Below, piece after piece: positions 5,689-7,993 of a stretch of DNA of 7,993 nt (positions are counted from its first letter, which is position 1; the number at the start of each line of letters is the position of its first letter). Position numbers and translations under genes: made by a program. Location of the stretch: positions 1 to 7,993 of the forward strand of contig CALBJM010000067.1 in assembly GCA_937893225.1 (NCBI GenBank). The letters are read 5' to 3'. Origin of the DNA: an uncultured Erysipelotrichaceae bacterium. GTDB lineage: Bacteria; Bacillota_I; Bacilli_A; Erysipelotrichales; Erysipelotrichaceae. The notes below the pieces were generated by a model. That model did not search any database and was not told the DNA's origin. It saw nothing but the letters and a program-made list of their open reading frames with translations.

Positions 5689-7993
5689 CTATTCTATCGT
5701 AGGAATTTCTGCCTCATTATCTATGACTGATTCTTCATTTTCAACTGCAATTTCTTCATCTAATTGAACTTCATCACTCTGTGGATGATCATATGTCCAT
5801 GTATCATCACCATCCACTATAGAAATCAGATACCAACTTCCTCTTGTTAGTTTGCCAATTTCATCATTTTCTATTTCTTCTTTTGTCCAAAGATAAGAAT
5901 ACAAATGTACTTGACTATTATTCTTATCTGCCATTCCAGCAAATTTGAAACCACTATTTTCAATTGCACTATAATTGTGCAATGAAACTAACGGATATGA
6001 CCCAGTCGCATTGGCTTCTTTTGCATAGATTTGCATACCTGCTGTAGCATTTTCAATAGCACGAACATAGTGTTCATCACTCAATAATTCATCACCATCA
6101 GATACCAAAGTTGCAGTATATTTCACCCAACGAGGATGCAATACGACAGAGTGAGAGTTGAGTTGTAATTTTCCATCAGCAACAAAACCATCAACGTTTC
6201 CATTTACAACTTTGCCATCTGCTTCAAGAACTTTTTGTTGTTCAGATGTAATTGTACCATCATCATTTTGTACATCTACATCTCCATACCAACCTTCCAG
6301 TACATATCCATCATGTTCAAATACATCATCTTTTGAATGATCTTCTAACACTGAAATTGTTATATTTGAAGAACCATTCCCTGTATCAACACCTTGTACA
6401 GATTGTGCAACCTCTACAAAATTCTGTGAATCATCATTGTAACCAAATCGAATTTGATAAGGATAATTCACTTCAACATTTGACAAGGACAACAAATACT
6501 GAATCGTATTACCATCTGCAAGAACTCTGTTATATGTAACTCTCAATTGTGGCTCTTGCATCAATATTGTAGGATCAACACCACTTGCATCTACCGTTAC
6601 AGGCAAGTACTTATAATCACCAGAAGATACAATATGTGATGCTCCTCCGAAGTTTACAATACAATTTTCAAGTACAGACTCCCCATTCACTACATCACCA
6701 GAAAGTGCATTGTCTTGTAAGGCTTTTTCAAGAATATCAGAATCAGATGCTTCATATAAATAATATATAGACTTTGTATAATTTGGTTTTGTGAAATCCG
6801 TATAGAAATTAATATCAGAACCACTTACATTTGTTACATCATCATCTTTATAAGCCGCTTCATTAAACACTGTATTATTAGATAAACCAATAAAATACAA
6901 TTTTTTAATAGACATACGTACAGAGAAAGAATACTCTTCACCATTATATTGATAGGATGCTTTAGCAGTTACCGTAGCATTAACACCTGCACCAGTCACA
7001 TTACAAACTCTATTTGTTCCATCATCTGAAATCTCAGCAATAGCATCCCCTTCAGAAGAATAATCTGTTGATACACTACTACTCCACAACATATTCTCAT
7101 GCAAAGCATAATCTCTATTACCATCTGTAGATTTAGCATTCAAAATGAATGTTGCCTGGTCCTCATTCCCTAAAACAACCGTATTTGATTGATGTTCAGG
7201 ATCTGCTCTGTTATATGCTGAAAGGTTAAGATTAGCAGTAACATTTACCGTAAAGTCTTGTTCACTATCATCACCCCATTTAGCAATGATCTTTGCTGAA
7301 CCAACTTTCAAAGCCTTAATTGTTACTATGAAATCTCCATCGTTATTTTTTTCGATTTTTTCTACTTGAACGTATGGATTATCTTTTCCATCAATTTGTT
7401 CAGCTGCTACAGAAAGATTATCTAGTGTATCTCCATTTTTAAGGAGAGTAAATGTTTTTCTAGCAAAACCATCACTATCATCCATATTGTTGAAGATATC
7501 AATCGTATCTGTACCATTCTGCCAATATGCACCACTAAATGGCCAACTACCATAATGCACATTCACTTTACTTGTTCCACTTCCTTGTCGAATAACTGTA
7601 GGAAATGGATAGTTCTTTCCATTTAAAGCTGTTATACCCGTATTGAAACTATACTTACCAGGTATTGCAACCTCTTCATTATTGTTTCTCTTTTCAACAG
7701 AGGCAACCCAATCAAATTGATCTCCTAAAGCATCTTTAAATCCTTGTTGAGTCATTGCAGAATAGGATTTCTTTTCTTCTGTATTAATAGTTATTCCATT
7801 ACCAGAATCATAATTGGATAATACTTTACTCACCCAATTAGCATACCCAAGCTTCATATTCTGAAATTCTGTACTTTCTTTGTTGTTATTCAATGCAAGA
7901 TCATATGCACTTTGTCCATCTCCATACTTATCATCTTTAAAGTGATATTTCGGTAAATCTGTTTTAAAGTTTGCACTTTGTTCAGAGTAATAC
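5689..7993 (-). CDS. Large extracellular adhesin-like protein linked to the pilus, C-terminal part (5' end beyond window)
   Basis: 767 codons are visible and the frame stays open to the window edge; the TTG at 7893 is an ordinary Leu codon, not a start. Numbering from the first visible residue: 1-170 is a polar region with no family I recognise. About 180-253 looks like a BIG2-type bacterial Ig-like domain (VTIKALKVGSAKIIAKWGD, ending in TVNVTA). About 270-364 is a second Ig-like repeat (CNVTGAGVNATVTAKASY). About 508-623 resembles an InlB/Listeria-Bacteroides (Flg_new) repeat, with YPYQIRFGYN, HDGYVLEGWYGDVD and LHPRWVKYTATL. The end is a unique domain and an acidic tail of about 28 residues. 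There is no LPxTG motif, membrane helix or basic tail, so the protein is not sortase-anchored. Only two Cys are seen. It sits 17 bp before four minor-pilin genes, in the role PilY1 has in diderm clusters, so a pilus-tip adhesin is the leading inference. The secretion signal or prepilin leader must lie outside the window. Confidence 0.78.
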   Translation of the reverse strand, partial: YYSEQSANFKTDLPKYHFKDDKYGDGQSAYDLALNNNKESTEFQNMKLGYANWVSKVLSNYDSGNGITINTEEKKSYSAMTQQGFKDALGDQFDWVASVEKRNNNEEVAIPGKYSFNTGITALNGKNYPFPTVIRQGSGTSKVNVHYGSWPFSGAYWQNGTDTIDIFNNMDDSDGFARKTFTLLKNGDTLDNLSVAAEQIDGKDNPYVQVEKIEKNNDGDFIVTIKALKVGSAKIIAKWGDDSEQDFTVNVTANLNLSAYNRADPEHQSNTVVLGNEDQATFILNAKSTDGNRDYALHENMLWSSSVSTDYSSEGDAIAEISDDGTNRVCNVTGAGVNATVTAKASYQYNGEEYSFSVRMSIKKLYFIGLSNNTVFNEAAYKDDDVTNVSGSDINFYTDFTKPNYTKSIYYLYEASDSDILEKALQDNALSGDVVNGESVLENCIVNFGGASHIVSSGDYKYLPVTVDASGVDPTILMQEPQLRVTYNRVLADGNTIQYLLSLSNVEVNYPYQIRFGYNDDSQNFVEVAQSVQGVDTGNGSSNITISVLEDHSKDDVFEHDGYVLEGWYGDVDVQNDDGTITSEQQKVLEADGKVVNGNVDGFVADGKLQLNSHSVVLHPRWVKYTATLVSDGDELLSDEHYVRAIENATAGMQIYAKEANATGSYPLVSLHNYSAIENSGFKFAGMADKNNSQVHLYSYLWTKEEIENDEIGKLTRGSWYLISIVDGDDTWTYDHPQSDEVQLDEEIAVENEESVIDNEAEIPTIE

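Noticed and set aside
6158..6770. Several short plus-strand open frames inside the adhesin gene.
   Set aside because: Shadows of the long, domain-bearing minus-strand frame, with repetitive Ser/Thr/His composition and no start signals.

Overview
The window holds one dense, single-direction gene cluster on the minus strand that encodes a type IV pilus (T4P) machine. Ten coding regions lie head to tail. Most junctions are 4-8 bp overlaps or gaps under 20 bp, and nearly every gene has a purine-rich Shine-Dalgarno sequence. No stretch longer than about 20 bp is non-coding, so I see no internal promoter, terminator, RNA gene, CRISPR array or mobile element. The window starts and ends inside genes.

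The DNA is AT-rich. TGA acts as a stop and Trp is encoded by TGG, so the standard bacterial code applies. Strong AGGAGG-type ribosome sites, T4P inner-membrane genes that pass straight from pilO to pilB without pilP/pilQ (outer-membrane alignment and secretin genes), and an adhesin with bacterial Ig-like and InlB-type modules all point to a Gram-positive, single-membrane Bacillota. A low-GC gut or oral anaerobe of the Erysipelotrichia or Clostridia is my best guess; the lineage is inference only.

Layout in transcription order (right to left). (1) 7993-5689: the C-terminal 767 residues of a large secreted adhesin-like protein whose start lies beyond the right edge. (2) 5671-3772: four prepilin-like proteins. 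These are a PilX/GspK-type without Glu at +5, an 88-residue PilV/GspI-type, a PilW/GspJ-type, and a Cys-containing protein with an out-of-register processing site. (3) 3775-3014: the prepilin peptidase PilD that would mature them. (4) 3003-865: the PilM-PilN-PilO assembly platform. (5) 847-1: the first 282 residues of the assembly ATPase PilB, which carries a textbook-spaced MshEN c-di-GMP-binding module.

How they fit together (inference): the prepilins are inserted in the membrane, cleaved and methylated by PilD, and assembled by PilB acting through PilM/N/O and an unseen PilC. The block adhesin + K/I/J-like minor pilins resembles in content the PilY1 + PilV/W/X tip complex of diderm T4P. 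The adhesin is therefore a candidate Gram-positive tip adhesin unrelated to PilY1. The MshEN module suggests pilus extension responds to c-di-GMP. No obvious major pilin, pilC or pilT is present in the window; they would be expected beyond the edges.
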